Part shown: positions 15,026-28,243 of the stretch, in pieces | Position numbering within the stretch: the first letter of the stretch is position 1 | Layout of the letters: each line of letters opens with the position of its first letter | Assembly: GCA_008692225.1 (NCBI GenBank) | Contig: VICG01000015.1 | Location: 885,001-949,000, forward strand | Length of the DNA stretch: 64,000 nucleotides | Source: Monilinia fructicola | Lineage: Eukaryota; Ascomycota; Leotiomycetes; Helotiales; Sclerotiniaceae | Direction of reading: 5' to 3' | The notes under the pieces: model-generated | Told to the model about the DNA's origin: nothing | Databases searched by the model: none | Seen by the model: only the letters and a program-made list of their open reading frames with translations | Position numbers and translations under genes: made by a program

Positions 15026-16035
15026 AGTCGCCTACCCCCCTTTTCGCTTCCCCCCCTTATTTAACTAATATTTTATACTAAAAACGGTTATTTTAACGTA
15101 TTAATAATTTTATAAAAAATGAATATATATTTTTTGAATTTTAACTTAAGCTTTTTATATAATTATTAATCGATTTTAAAAATCTTTAATCTTTAAAAAT
15201 AATTAAATTTATCTAAAAAAATAGTTAAAAAGAATTTAAAAAAATTTAAAGAATCTTAAAATTCATTTTTCAATTATATTTATTATTTTAATAGTATATT
15301 TTTTATAATAAAGGTTTAATATAGATTCTTAGATTTTAATAAAAAATTTTTAATAAAAAATTTTTATAATTTTAATTTACTTAATAATTATAAATTATTA
15401 TATATACTTTTATTATATAAGAGTAATTATATAATTCTACTATATCGAAATAAGGAATAAACTAAAGGTCTATTTCGATTCTTATAATATCAATCTTAAA
15501 TATATAAAGCATTTTATACTTTTTTTAATTAAGGCTATATATTACTCTTTATTTATATATATTTCTTTTATTATAAATTAAAATCTTTTAATTTACTTAA
15601 TTTAACTTATTATAATCTTATTTAATCTTAATAGTAATCCTTATATACTTATATATAACTCGATTTTTATAATAACTTATAATAGCTTATTTATTATATA
15701 TTAATTAATAGATTTTATAAAAACTTATAAATTATTTTTAATTATTTTATTTTAAAGTTATAAATATTTGTTTTTTAATTTTTTTTATATATAATTTCTA
15801 AATAAATCTAAAATTTAAATTTTTAGTTTTCTATAATTCTATATTACTTTTTATAGAAAAATTATAAAAGATTAAGATTTTTAAAGATTTATTAATAATT
15901 ATATATAGAAGCTTTATAAAAATTTAATAAAATATATATTTATCTTTCGTAAAGTTATTAATACGTTAGAATAGTTATTTTTAATATAAAATACTAATTA
16001 AATAAAGGGAGTAGCGAGAAGTAGAGTAGACGACT
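15026..16035. mobile_element. TA-flanked MITE, family B (1,010 bp, long TIRs)
   Basis: The left end, starting AGTCGCCTACC, and the reverse complement of the right end, starting AGTCGTCTACT, match for about 100 bp. The match includes the shared blocks CTTCTCGC-like, ATTT(A)ACTAAT, AAAAACGG and TAACGTATTAATAA. TA dinucleotides flank both ends (15024-15025 and 16036-16037), the signature of Tc1/mariner-type insertion. The interior is very AT-rich with no open frame, consistent with a non-autonomous, RIP-mutated element. A second left end of the same family lies at 26993. Confidence 0.8.
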
Positions 16036-16303
16036 TATATAAATATATCTTTATATTAATATATTAAACACTTCTTCTTTTTAATAATATATATATATAT
16101 TAATCTAATAGATAATATTAAACTTTAAAAATATTTATTTAAACTTAAAAGATATATTATTCTTCTATTATCTTAATCTTTAAAATCATTATATTATTAA
16201 AATTCTAATTAATATAATAAGAAATTATTAAATACTTTAAAATTAACTTTACTCTATTAGTATTCTTATAAGATTGAATTTTATAATATAAATTTTTTAT
16301 AAA

Positions 16304-16465
16304 TATTACGATCACATACTAAAGCGAGTTAATAAAGGTTAATTAACTAGAATAAGAAAGCTAAAAAAAGAAGAGATCTTTAAGGGACTTAGAGATCTCT
16401 TATATATATAGTATCGCTTAGCATAATGAGATATCATGACTCTAAGGCACGTGATATTCGTTATA
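16304..16465 (-). mobile_element. Solo LTR, family A (162 bp)
   Basis: This is a reverse-complement copy of the 162-bp segment at 29430-29591, with the same length and ends. It is bounded by a perfect 5-bp duplication, ATAAA at 16299-16303 and again at 16466-16470. Read on the minus strand it begins TATAACGAATATCACG and contains AAGCGATACTATATATA and the GAGATCT hairpin. The expected TG..CA termini appear as TA..TA, as RIP (C to T / G to A) would produce. It is a lone LTR left by recombination, and no internal retrotransposon sequence flanks it. Confidence 0.85.
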
Positions 16466-16802
16466 ATAAAGAGATATTAAAATACTAAAACTATAATATA
16501 TAAAGAATTATATTAAAGTTTTTTATAATATAATTATAAGTTTTATATTTATATAGAATCTTATCTCTTTTTAAATTTAATTAAGTATATTTAATATATT
16601 TAATAATAAGTTATTTATTTATTAATATTTTTATTTGATTTCTTAATTTTACTCTTTTAAACTTTAATATAAAAATATAAAAAAAATATTTTAATAAATC
16701 TAGAGTTCTATACGAGATAAACTCTCTATTCTAGCTAGGCCTTTTCTAAAACTAGCTTTTTAAATAATACCTAACGAACCCTCGTATATATTAATTAATA
16801 TT

Positions 16803-16948
<146 letters not shown>

Positions 16949-16978
16949 TCTTTAGATATCTATTTATCTATATATCTA

Positions 16979-17766
16979 CTCGAACGGGTTTTAAAAGAGG
17001 CATATATAAAAACATAACTTATAATTAATTAACGAAACCTTTATATGATTTTTTATAATTTATAAATAATATAGATTTAATATTTATTTATTATAAAAGT
17101 TTCGTATTATAAAAATCAATTCTAAATGAATAAGAATATAACGAAATATATAAATATTCGAAAAATATAAAAAAGATAAAGATTTATAATAATATTTAAT
17201 AACTTAATAAATATTATAATTAGATTTATAAAATTATATTATATAATAAAATAAAAGCTAAATTTTATATTATTAATTTTAGAATCTTAGTATCTTTATT
17301 AATACTTAAGATATATATTAATAAAGTTAAAAATTTATAAAAATTTATAAGTTTTAAAAAAGTAAATTCGCTTATTTCGATTATATAAATATAATTTTTT
17401 ATTAAAATCTTAAAATTTTTATATTTTATATTAATATATATATTAATAGAATAAATATTATTAAATTATTTATATATTAAATAAACTTTTAAGTTTATAT
17501 TATTTTTCTATAATCTTAGTTTTTAAAATTTATATATAATTAAATTTTATATTAATATATTAATAAATTTTAAAATTTTCTAAAAATCACTAACTTTATA
17601 GTCTTAGTATTCGTTTAAAAGTAATTTTTATAATATAAAAAATTTATAGAAAGATGTTAAAATACTAAATCTAATATATCTATAAATTATATAAAATTAT
17701 ATTAAAGTTTCGTTAAATAATTATAAGTTTAACATTCGCCTATGCCTCTTTTAAAACGCGTCCGAG
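16979..17766. mobile_element. TA-flanked MITE, family A (788 bp, complete)
   Basis: The left end CTCGAACGGGTTTTAAAAG and the inverted right end CTCGGACGCGTTTTAAAAG match through about 65 bp, including AGAGGCATA, AACTTATAATTA and TTAACGAAAC. TA is present just outside each end (16977-16978 and 17767-17768). The interior is AT-rich and non-coding. This copy is the best reference for the family; other copies are at 24708 and 28244. Confidence 0.85.
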
Positions 17767-19405
17767 TATTTATCTATCTATCTATTTATTTATCTATCTA
17801 TTTATCTATCTATCTATCCATATATATATCTATCAATTTACCATACCAATTCATTAGCGCACCCGCGTATTAATTCGTTCTTGTCGATTTATGTATTTAT
17901 AGATCTGTACCGCACGATGCATGTACGGACTCCAGAGGCAGTACTGTACCCCTGAACACTATTGTACTGTATCAATACGGGATATAGATTGTGGAGGCGG
18001 GAGAGGCGTTTGAGGCGAGGGGAGTGGAGATTGGACACTGGACCTGGACAGAGGACGAACCTGGTGCTGCGGTTCCCTTGCATGGGGGTGAGTACAGTAC
18101 TACTGTAAGTACAGTAGGTGTTGATTGCATTTGCATGGTCACATTGGGGGTAGGCGGGCGGGCGGGCAGGCAGGCAGGCAAGCAAGCGAGAGCGAGCCCG
18201 AGGGCGTGGGTCACGGGTGAGATTGGGAATACGAGGGGGATGGGGATGGGTGTTGGTGTACTTTGGATCTTTGATGGATGGCTGGTCATTAGTTGGTAGG
18301 TTGTCGTTACGACATAGACACCGTACTTGTACTGTATGGGATTGGGCTTTTTGCATCTTAAGACATTTGATCTGGTGTTTACACGTGGGTGAGGAGATTA
18401 TGAAGGAGGGATCTCCGTCGGGAGTCTTTGATTGATTGATTGAATGATTGATTGAGCGATGGGATGGGATGGGATGGAGTGAGTGAGGGAGGACGACCAA
18501 GCGAATCTGAATCTGAAGTTGAGCATGCATGAATCTAGATCTGAATCTGAATCCCAATCTGAATCTCAATCTGCATCTGAATCTTTGTATCTTTGAATCT
18601 GATGAATCTGATGAATAATCTGATGAGATCTGATGAGATTCTGAAATGCGAACGATTTCCGCGTTTCGAATGAACAACAATGCCATCAATACATACATAC
18701 CTAGGTATAATTACATGACGACCGTATCTGAAGCATTGGTTGAAATGTGAAATGAGGTCTGGTCGGGTGAAGTTTTGGACGAGGGCTGGTTTGATGATGT
18801 ACAGTGTGCAGAGAGTAGCATCTAGGGACACCTGGTGGGATGACCGCATGATGATACACACTACTCGTCCCTAGCGAGGAAGGGGTTACGACTCTCACGA
18901 TTCCAGCGAGGCCATCCCGGGCGAAATTCTCGGATAAATGACGATGAACGGTTTGAGTTGCGAGTAAAACGTGGAATAAATGAGATCAAGGGAAGGGGTG
19001 GAGTCGCATGAGAAAAGATCGGTGGAAGCTTGGGCGGATGGTGGGTGGTGGGTGTTTGCGGCCACGAGGGAAATGGGTTAAGGAATTAATGTTTGATGAT
19101 TATGATTGTTTTCTTTTTTATAAGAGGGGATGGAAGAGAGGGGAGAATAAAGATAAAAAGGAGAAGAAGGTAAAGATAAAGAAGGAGGATTTAATTTGAT
19201 TGATTCTATAGTTATGGATTGAAGATCTTTTTTTGAATTGGCGAAGAATGTGGGAGAGAAAGGGGGGGAGTTTATTTTTTAATTCAAGAGAGGAGGGAAT
19301 TAGAGGAGATGAGAAGATTCAAATGAAAAGATTGATATGAAGAATTGTATACAAAAGAATGAAGAATGAATGTATATATGAATAAGTAAGGTTATATGTT
19401 TTGTA

Positions 19406-19441
<36 letters not shown>

Positions 19442-22218
19442 TATATACCTATGGATATATATATAGATAAGTGTGTATAATAAGTACCTAGGTAGATATG
19501 TATATACCGAATGGATGTAGTAAATAAATATAAAATAAATATAAAAAATAGATATAAAAATAAATATAAAAATAGATATAAAAAGTATATACACTATATT
19601 AATAATAATTATAAATACGCGAGTAGGACAGAAGAATAGAAAGCAAATAATACCCAGGTAGATCCTATTTACTCAATAGCTACCTACCAATATAATCTTC
19701 TTACTTCCTACCTACCGATCTACCTGGTAATAAGTCCAAGCAAGTAATCATAAGTACCGTAGCGTACTGTATTGTAGTGTAATGCAATAAATGTAATGAA
19801 TGTAACGTAACGCAACGTAACTTGCCGCATAAATACTTATTAGCATAGCCCGAGACTTTCAAGGTTTGTTCGAATACTCGGACGGTAGTAAGAGTAAGAA
19901 TAGTAGGAGTAAGAGAAACCAAGATTAAGGTGACGAATTAGCTGTTGATGATAGAGTGAAAGATTAGAGGTTCCGCTACTCGAGTAGATAGATATATTTG
20001 AATGAAATATCAGTATCAGTATCATCATCACCACCATCAGCGTCATCATTGCCATCGTCAAATCAATACCACAGGACAGGCAATTTGTCGATCTACCTAC
20101 CTACCTCCTACCTACCTATCGACCTACCTATCGACCTACCTATCAACCTCTCCTACACTTACTTACTTACATATATACTTTTTATAAACACTCATATCCA
20201 TCCATCCAATTATCTATCCTCGCTCAGATTAATAAAAGTTGTAAAATTTCCGAATAACTGCAGATCTACTAGGTACAGTACCTACGTAGATACCCAGGGA
20301 AACGTGGATGCCCGGTTGATGACATTGATTATCAAGTCATTTTATATTGTGATACCGCAGTACAAATGCTACCTTTAAGGTCAGAATAAGGCTTAAGGTT
20401 GCCCTACTTATATATCAATGTCATTTGAATGTGAATATCAAAATGAAAATAGAAATGGAAATGGAAATGGAAATGTAAAATATTATTATAAGATTAATAC
20501 AAAAGAAGAAAAACCTCAGCTCAATAACAAAAGGATTCATTCTAGTCGTCTATAATCATCTACTCGAGTACATAACTACGTATCTCCATATCGATCCATC
20601 TGTTTAGCTGTTTAGCTGTTTAGCTATTAGCTGTTTAACTATTTTCCTACTTACCTACTTACCTGCCTACCTCCCTCCCTCTCTCCCTCTCTCCCTCTCT
20701 CCCTACATGCTTGATTTCATTCAATCATTTCATTCTCTCAAACCTTTATCATCCTCATCAACCTTTCTAGGAAACCTTTACAATCCTCATCCCAAGTAAT
20801 TAATCAATCCCTAATACATCCATTCATCTCATACACTCATTGTCTAAAAGCCACACATAAAAAGGAAATCTAAATTTGAAAGACAAAAAAAGACTTTCGC
20901 CTAAAGTTATCAAAAGCCAAATAGGTTACAAAACAAATTGAAACAAATCCATTTCGTTCATATTTGAATATCGGGTATTTATATTTATATTTATTATTAT
21001 TGTTGTTATTATTGTTATTATTCTTATTCTTATTCTTATTCTTATTAATATTAATATTATACTCTCTCTGTTATATTTATTCAAGTCCACTTTAATATAT
21101 AGATAGACCCATCAGATCGTCAGACCTCCAGACCTCCAGACCTCCAGACCGACAAACTGTCAGATAATCAGCCAGACCGACAAACAATCAATCAATCATA
21201 TCAATCAATCCATTCAATCCATTCAATCCATTCACCTGCAATCCATTCAATCCAGTCAATCCAGTCAATCCAGTCAATCCAGTCAATCAATCCATCAATC
21301 AATCCACCCATTATACAACCAACAATAACAACAATCCAACCCCAACCTCCTCCCCTTGTCATCCACACCCGCACCCACACACACCGCACACACATACCTA
21401 CCCACACTCACTCTCACACTCATTTATCCTCGAAACCTCTTTGTTCCCCAAAGCAAAAAAAAGATTGAAACCAAGATTTTCATATACTTTCATACTCTTA
21501 TATCAAATCAGAACATTGCAGAATCATTCAAAACAATAAAACCCAAAATAAACAACAATAAGCCTTGTTCAATTAGCAAAGACCAAATAAACCACACATC
21601 AGATCAAAGAGAGAAGAAGAAACACAAAGACAAACATAAACACAAACACAAAAACAAAACCAAAACCAAAACCAAAACCAAAAATCATTTGCTCTTTGCC
21701 TTTTGCCTCTGCCTTTGCCTTTGCCTCGGGTTATTTTGTCTCACTAACAACTTCAATCTTCCGCTTTCCCTTGTGGTTTGTGGAGACTCGGTACTGTACT
21801 GGACGGCATTTCATCAATATATCCTCTTCACGTCTATTTTCGGCCACAATTCAAAGAAAGCATTAATTCATTCATCTTATTAGCTTTGGCCTAAGCTCTT
21901 CTTTACCACTTAATACTGGCCAATTCTCGATTCGAATAATCCTTGCGCACATATACTGTAAAGCATTTTCAAACAAGACAACAACAGTTGAAACCGAATT
22001 GATCGCCTCGCGAATCGTGTTGGATAGGTATCGAAAGTTGGACAAGGCCTGCCTATTATAAACGTCACACACATCAATTCTAACTGACGACACCAACCTC
22101 ACAAGCCTTCCGCGAACCGTATATACCGAACAAGATCAACGACGATCGCATTTTCATTCATCAAAATTATTCCCAGGCAAGGCGGGGGCTGCTTCTGCAG
22201 CCAGGCTGGTGAAGCAGG
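17767..22218. other. Long intergenic / upstream region of the G-alpha gene
   Basis: No convincing gene is seen in about 4.4 kb. A GC-richer island at 17.9-18.9 kb contains GGCGGGCGGGCAGGCAGG-type repeats (about 18150-18185) and GAATCT repeats (about 18525-18620). (AT)n lies at about 19407-19438 and TAAATA-type repeats at 19520-19590. ACCTACC and TATTCTTATTC-type repeats occur at 20.1 and 21.0 kb, and CAATCCAGT repeats at about 21240-21290. CCTAGG-centred palindromes are at 18697-18708 and 19495-19504. A pyrimidine-rich/AAACCAAA tract (about 21.6-21.7 kb) precedes the G-alpha start, probably within a long 5' UTR. Confidence 0.5.
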
Positions 22219-23574
22219 ATGGGTGCTTGCATGAGCTCGAATATGGAGGATACGGAGCAGAGGAAGAGAAGTCAAGCGATTGATAAGAAGTTGGAGGAGG
22301 ACTCGAAAAGACTTCGACGAGAATGCAAAATCCTTCTGTTAGGTATGGGACATGATTCCAGCCACCCATGAATCTAACCGTCTTTCGGGACAAAGGCACC
22401 ATCGACACCATGCTAACCATCATCGCAATAGGTTCGGGCGAGAGTGGTAAATCAACAATCGTCAAGCAGATGAAGATCATACATCAGAATGGCTACACGA
22501 TGGATGAGTTGGCTTTGTACCGACTAACGATCTATAAGAACTTGATCGATTGTGCCAAGGCATTGGTCGGGGCCATGCGACAGATGGAGATCGAACCCAC
22601 GAATCCAGCGAACAAGGAGTATGGTGCCTTTCTGATGGAATACATCGTCGATCCAGATCCTCATACGCCACTCAATCCCAGGGTGGGAATGGCTGTGGCA
22701 TCGTTATGGAAGGATGGATCGATCGAGCGTTTGATGGCCAGGCAAAGCGAATTCTATTTGATGGATTCGGCACCATAGTATGTATCATGCATTGTATGCG
22801 CAGAAGGAATCATGCTGATGGGGAACAGTTTCTTCGAAGAAGCTGGAAGGATAGCCGCGCACGATTACATACCTACCGAAGCCGATGTTTTAAGGGCCAG
22901 AACAAAGACGACCGGTATCTACGAGACAAGATTTACCATGGGCTCGTTGAGTATACAGTCAGTATCAATACCCAGCTTTGTGCTCTCAGTGCTGACTCGG
23001 TGATAGTATGTTTGACGTGGGTGGTCAAAGAAGTGAGAGGAAAAAGTGGATTCATTGCTTCGAGAATGTGACTTCCATCATTTTTTGCGTTGCATTGAGT
23101 GAATATGATCAGGTTCTTTTGGAGGAGAGCAACCAGGTAAAGAGTCATGCCTGTTGTCCCATGTCACTTCTAATCATGTATAGAATCGTATGATGGAGAG
23201 TCTCGTCTTATTTGATTCGGTTGTCAACTCAAGATGGTTTATGCGAACGAGTATCATTCTGTTCCTCAACAAGGTTGATTTATTCAAACAAAAGCTTGGT
23301 CGATCACCGCTTGAGAGTTACTTTCCGGATTACTCGGGTGGCAATGATCTGAATAGAGCCGCGAAGTATTTACTTTGGAGATTCAATCAAGTTAATCGAG
23401 CTCATTTGAATCTATATCCACAGTAAGTTCCATTCAAAATCTTCCTCGGGAGTGCACACGTCTAACAATTTTAGCCTCACACAAGCGACCGATACTTCCA
23501 ACATTCGATTGGTGTTCGCTGCTGTTAAAGAGACGATACTACAAAATGCTCTCAAAGATTCGGGCATACTCTAA
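22219..23574 (+). CDS. Heterotrimeric G-protein alpha subunit, fungal group III (GNA-3-like, about 355 aa)
   Basis: This is a GTP-binding signalling subunit; group III fungal alphas activate adenylate cyclase and act in development and virulence. The start MGACMSSN gives Gly2 for myristoylation and Cys4 for palmitoylation, so membrane attachment at the inner plasma-membrane face is expected. Ordered motifs are [18 protein letters not shown] (P-loop, split by intron 1 after LLLG), [14 protein letters not shown] (switch I arginine and threonine), [14 protein letters not shown] (switch II), and FLNKVDLF and AATDTSN-like guanine-recognition motifs (read here as [10 protein letters not shown]). 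The terminus LKDSGIL lacks the CAAX-type cysteine four from the end, so it is not a pertussis-toxin-type Gi. Five short introns were placed and all junctions keep frame. Group III is inferred from the N-terminus and the KDSGIL end; it would correspond to bcg3 in Botrytis. No neighbouring gene lies within 4 kb upstream. Confidence 0.95.
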
Positions 23575-24707
23575 TCGAACGAGAGAGCATGTTTTATGAT
23601 GAATAATGTCCTAATCTATATAATTCACCCCATGGTGACTGGAAACGGGCGTTTGGTTTAGGAGTTTAGGGAAGGATGTTTGACAAGACTCTAAGTGCAT
23701 GATCTGGGATTGGATGACTCTCGGCAGGCAGGCAAGGGGGGATGGAATTGCATGAGCAACGATTTTTATGTCGTTTGAATTGGACTTTCGGGGATGAGGC
23801 ATCACTTCCATGACTTTTACATACGTGTGGGGATTACATATTGTCATTCTGAGGCGTTTTGGGGACCAATGGGACACGGGAAATGAAAGAAACCATTGGA
23901 ATTTGGGGGAAAAGCCCGACGAAATGGGTGGGTCGGTCGGGGTTTAGCGTAAAATAGCATTTGCAGGTTTACACATATGGTTGGATCAGGAGATCTGGCC
24001 CGCCAGCGTCACTGTCACTGTCACTGTCACTGTCACATTGGGGAGGGAAGAAAGAAATAGGTTGATGAGAGATGGGTGATTACAATTGACAGGTCAAAAA
24101 TCGGCGATTAGTTCAGTGTCGATTGGTTGATGCATGAATGAATGAATGAATGGATCAATGAATGAATGAATGGATCAATCGATGAATGAATCAATGAACG
24201 AATAAATCAACAAATGAATAAATGAATGAACGAATCAATGAATGAATCAATAAATCAATAAATCAATGAATTAATAAATTAATCAATTCATAACTTAATA
24301 CCTTAATGAATAAAAGGATCAATGAACGAATCAATAAATATATTTTAAAAATTATTTGATGTGTAGATTTCTTTGTATATGGTGATGAGAATGGGATGGG
24401 ATGGGATGGGATAGGGTACGGTGGGATGCTATTTATGGTGATTGATATAGCTTATTGGTATTGGTAGTGTAGTGGTGTAGTGGTATAGTAGTGTAGTGTA
24501 GTGGTGTAGTGTAGTGTATACTGTGAATGTAGATGGAGATGGAGATGGAGATGGAGATGGAGAGGAGAGGGAGAGAAGAGGGAGAGTGAGAGGGAGACAT
24601 ACTTGATTCTATTTCTGGAATACACATACACCAGTACACGAGTATACGGGTAAGTAAGCGATAGGTTGGTTCTAGGTAAATAGATCAATGGAGAGTTCTA
24701 GAATGTA
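23575..24707. other. Downstream region of G-alpha with simple repeats
   Basis: No gene is supported. It contains CTGTCA hexamers at about 24009-24036, a long degenerate GAATGAATC/GAATAAATC array at about 24130-24330, GGGAT repeats near 24390-24415, GTAGTGTAGTG repeats near 24465-24515, and GGAGAT repeats near 24530-24562. Confidence 0.55.
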
Positions 24708-25271
24708 CTCAAGCGCGTTTTAAAAAAAGCATAGGCAAATATAAAACTTATAATTATTTAATAAAACTTTGATATGATTTTATATGATTTATATATATAT
24801 ATATATATTAGATTTAGTATTTTAACATCTTCCTGTTAAGTTTTTATATTATAAAAATCACTTTTCAACGAATATTAATATTATAAAGTTAATGGTTTTT
24901 AGAAAATTTTAGAATTTATTAATATATTAATTTAAATTTTAATAATATATAAATTTTAAGAACGAAAATTAGAAAAGAATATTATAAACTTAAAAATATT
25001 GTTTAATATATTAAAAATTTAATAATATTTATTCTATTAATATATATATTAATATAAAATATTAAAATTTTAAGATTTCAATACAAAATTATACTTATAT
25101 AATGAAAATAAACGAATTTACCCTTTTCAAACTTTTTAAATTTTCGTAAATTTTTTTAATTTTATTATATATATCTTTAATATTAATAAAGATATTGAAA
25201 TTCTAAAATTAATAATATAAAATTTAGCTTTTATTTTATTATATAATATATATTCTATAGATCTAGCTATA

Positions 25272-25417
25272 TGTTAGGAAGCAACCCTTAGACAAGGGTT
25301 ACATGACCATCAGAGCTAGTATTTAAGAGGAAAGGATCTTCAATCCTTTCCCTTTTCTCCTTATGAATAACTATCTTATTTTAGTTAACCCCTCTATTTC
25401 CTCGTAATCTCGTTATA
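25272..25417. mobile_element. Solo LTR, family C (146 bp)
   Basis: The segment starts TGTTAGGAAGCAACCC and ends CTCGTTATA. It is bounded by a perfect 5-bp duplication, CTATA at 25267-25271 and 25418-25422. It is richer in G+C than its surroundings and interrupts the family-A MITE sequence, which resumes on the far side. The final TA instead of CA is explained by one RIP-type transition. No internal retrotransposon sequence is present. Confidence 0.75.
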
Positions 25418-25882
25418 CTATAATATTTATTAAATTATTTAATATATTATAAATCTTTATTTTTATTTTTTTCGAATATTTATACATTTTATTATAATCG
25501 AGCTCCCTGTATTATATACGCCCTCGTATTTTACACGTTTTAACACTTTCGAAAAGAAATAATTATAAATTAATTAATTATTAAAACAATATAAGATCTT
25601 GTATATAATAATAAATTAAAATAAATGGATTATAATAATAATCTTTTAAATATAAAATATTATATATTATTAGAATGAATACTAATAAAATAATAAAAAG
25701 AATCATTTGATATTTTATTAACAAGATAAAGAATATAATATTTTAAAAGATGATATTTTGTTTTTTAGTGTTTTTAATATTTATAGTTTAATATTCATAT
25801 TTTAAATTTTTTTTAGAATATTATTATAATTTAATTTTTAAATTGAATTTTAAAAAAGAATATTTAAGATTTTAAGCAAAAA

Positions 25883-26076
25883 TGATAAGAAACGTATATC
25901 GTAGTAAAAGCTAATCTGTATTAAACTATTTAATGCTATCTATTTATAGCTAAACCTATACTATCCGCTTTTGTTAACAATATTGGCAACGCTAACCGTA
26001 TCGTTCTTGCTGATACGCTAAAGGTATCGGCTCTAAGGCCGACTTCTTCTATGTTGGTTGTGACACGACCGTTACA
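25883..26076. mobile_element. Solo LTR, family B (194 bp, less decayed copy)
   Basis: The segment has canonical TG..CA ends (TGATAAGAAACG ... CGACCGTTACA) and is flanked by the 5-bp duplication AAAAA at 25878-25882 and 26077-26081. It matches 29762-29953 along its length (shared AGCTAATCT, TTAAACTATTTAAT, GATACGCTAAA, TATCGGCT and CGACCGTTA blocks). It is much less A/T-shifted than its partner, so it is younger or less exposed to RIP. Which strand a full element would be read from cannot be told. Confidence 0.85.
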
Positions 26077-26992
26077 AAAAATAATATTATTTTAAAAAAG
26101 TATTATATAATAATAAGGTTAATAAATATAAGTTTTAATAAAATAAATATATAGAAAAGTAATATAAAAATAATTAATATAACTTATTTTAAATTAAATT
26201 TTAAATAAATTAAAAAATAAAATCAAATTGAAATTAAAGAGTATAATTGTATATTATATTATATAAAAATAATATGTTTTAATAATAATTATATAAATCT
26301 ATTATATATAAGTTTTTTTTAAAAAAAAATTTATAGCTTAAATTGTTAATTCTCTATAGCGATTAGTATACGAAAAATAATATTACTATTAAAAAATAAA
26401 TCTTTTGAATTTAGTATTAAATCAAATTTATAATATATTTTGAATTTCTATTTATGATAATCTTGATTTATTTATATTTATAGTAAAAAAAATTTCTTTC
26501 TTAAGAAAAGTATTAATATATATTATATAATATAAGAACAATAAGCTTTTCATTTATTTTTTATAATTTATTCTTTTTTTTATTATGAAATTTTTAATTT
26601 TTTTTAATAAATATAAAACTTTTAATCAATCTTTATATAATATTTTATTTTTCTATTAAATTATTTTTATTTATTATAATAAAACAGTTTTTAATAAAAA
26701 AATTTTGATTATTAAATTTTAATAAATTATATTTAATTTAATCTTTAGTTTCTTATAAAAAAATTTAGTTTTTTAATTTTTTCAAGTTTTTTATTATTAA
26801 AAAATATTATTTAAATAAAAATACTTAATTTTTATAATTTATAAAAAGTTATTTAATTTTCATAATAATTAAATATACATTTTTAAAATTTTGATTATAT
26901 AAAATTATATAAAATTATTGAAAATTATTTAAAATTATTTAAAATTATATAAAGGTTTTGCTAAATAATTATAAGTTATATTTTTACGTATA

Positions 26993-27540
26993 AGTCGCCT
27001 ACCCTACTTCTCGCCACCCCCCCCCATTTGGCCAGCATTTTCACACCAAAAACGGCCATTTTAACGTATTAATAACTTCTTAAATAATTGATATAATCAA
27101 TTAAGATTTTGAATAATAAATTAATATATATTAATTAATACATTTTGAAAATCTTAAATTTTTGCAATTTTTTTATAAAAAGTAATAAAAGATTATAAAA
27201 AATTTAAAATTTTAATTTTAGATTTGTATATAAATCCTTTACAAAATTAAAATCTTTAAAAAGAAATTATATTTATTGAATAAAAATAGCTAAAAAAAAT
27301 TTAAAAAAAAATTAAAGAATCTTAAAAACCAACTTTAATCGAATATATTATTTTAAAAATATATTATTATTTATTAATAAATGTTTAATATAGATTCTTA
27401 AATTTTTAAATTTCTTTTATATATTTCAAAACTATATAATACTTCAAAGTATTTTCTATAATATTTAATTCATTTATTTATTGATTTATTATAATTTTTT
27501 AAAAATTAGATATTCAAAAATATATATTTCGTTTTTCGAT
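26993..27540. mobile_element. Truncated family-B MITE inserted in family-A end
   Basis: The left terminus AGTCGCCTACCCTACTTCTCGCC after a TA is closer to the presumed ancestral sequence than the complete copy at 15026: CCATTTGGCCAGCATTTTCACACCAAAAACGGCC here versus A/T-shifted forms there. The interior resembles 15130-15340 (TTTAAAGAATCTTAAAA and TTTAATATAGATTCTTA blocks). No inverted right end is found before normal-composition DNA resumes near 27550, so the right side is missing. Confidence 0.65.
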
Positions 27541-28243
27541 TGATTTTTAGCCCGGCATTGACCCAAAGCAACGCCAAGTAGTGGTTCGGGATACGCGGGA
27601 TTTGCGTGGGTGGATGGGTGATGGGTGGATGGATGGAATGGAGGAGGGAGGATGGAAAGGGTGGGTATGTGGATAGAAATGTAGAGATGTAGGGATTTGA
27701 ATGAGAGTTTTTGAGTTTTGGACTTTTTGGACCTTTTTGGACTTTTCGATATTTAGACTTTTTTGATTTTGGTTGCGGGGTTTGGAGCGGGAGGGGGAGG
27801 GGGAGGGAGAGGGAGTATATAGTAGATGGATGGATGGATGGGTTTTGGGGTTGGGGTGGTGGTGTGATGGTGGGGGTGATGGCGGGTTTTTTGTATGGAG
27901 GAAGGGTTGAGAACTTGAGAGCTTGAGAACTTGAGAAGTTGAGAAGTTGAGATGGATTGGATGGGGTTTGAAGTCTTGTGTGGTTGAAATGGTGGTTGGA
28001 GGATGGATGGAGGGGAGAATTTGGGATGTGGATTTTGGGGCGTGGGTGTGGGCGTGGGCGTGGACGTGGTGTAGGTGTGGGCTGGGATTGGGGATTGGCG
28101 GTTGGGGATTGTGGGATTTGGAAAAGTTTGGGTGGGTTGGATTGATGGAGGATGGATGATGGAGAGAGTGTGTTCGGAATAGGAAAGGGGGAAGGGAAGG
28201 GAATAGAAGAAAAAAGATGGATTAGGTATAGGAATCGGTAATA
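27541..28243. other. G-rich intergenic island between AT-rich blocks
   Basis: No gene is supported. Purine- and G-rich low-complexity sequence (GGGAGG, GGATGGATGG and TTGAGAAG repeats, GTGGGCGTGGGCGTGG) fills the stretch. The open frames here are by-products of that bias. Confidence 0.55.

Larger units (their letters stand above)
24708..26992. mobile_element. Family-A MITE remnant with nested insertions
   Basis: The left end CTCAAGCGCGTTTTAAAAAAAGC after TA (24706-24707) is a diverged copy of the family-A terminus. The interior follows the reverse complement of the 16979-17766 copy up to about 25495, apart from an inserted solo LTR (25272-25417). At about 26950-26990 an inverted terminal segment (AAATAATTATAAGTTATA) is seen, consistent with the other end. 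That end is interrupted at a TA by the family-B element starting at 26993. Between them lies further AT-rich DNA with another solo LTR (25883-26076). The right boundary is an inference. Confidence 0.55.

Noticed and set aside
17889..18698. 269-codon minus-strand frame
   Set aside because: Made of GAATCT and GGCGGGC repeats; no family likeness and no splice context.
24130..24330. Regular GAATGAATC repeats resembling a CRISPR array
   Set aside because: No spacer/repeat alternation; a degenerate microsatellite in a eukaryotic genome.
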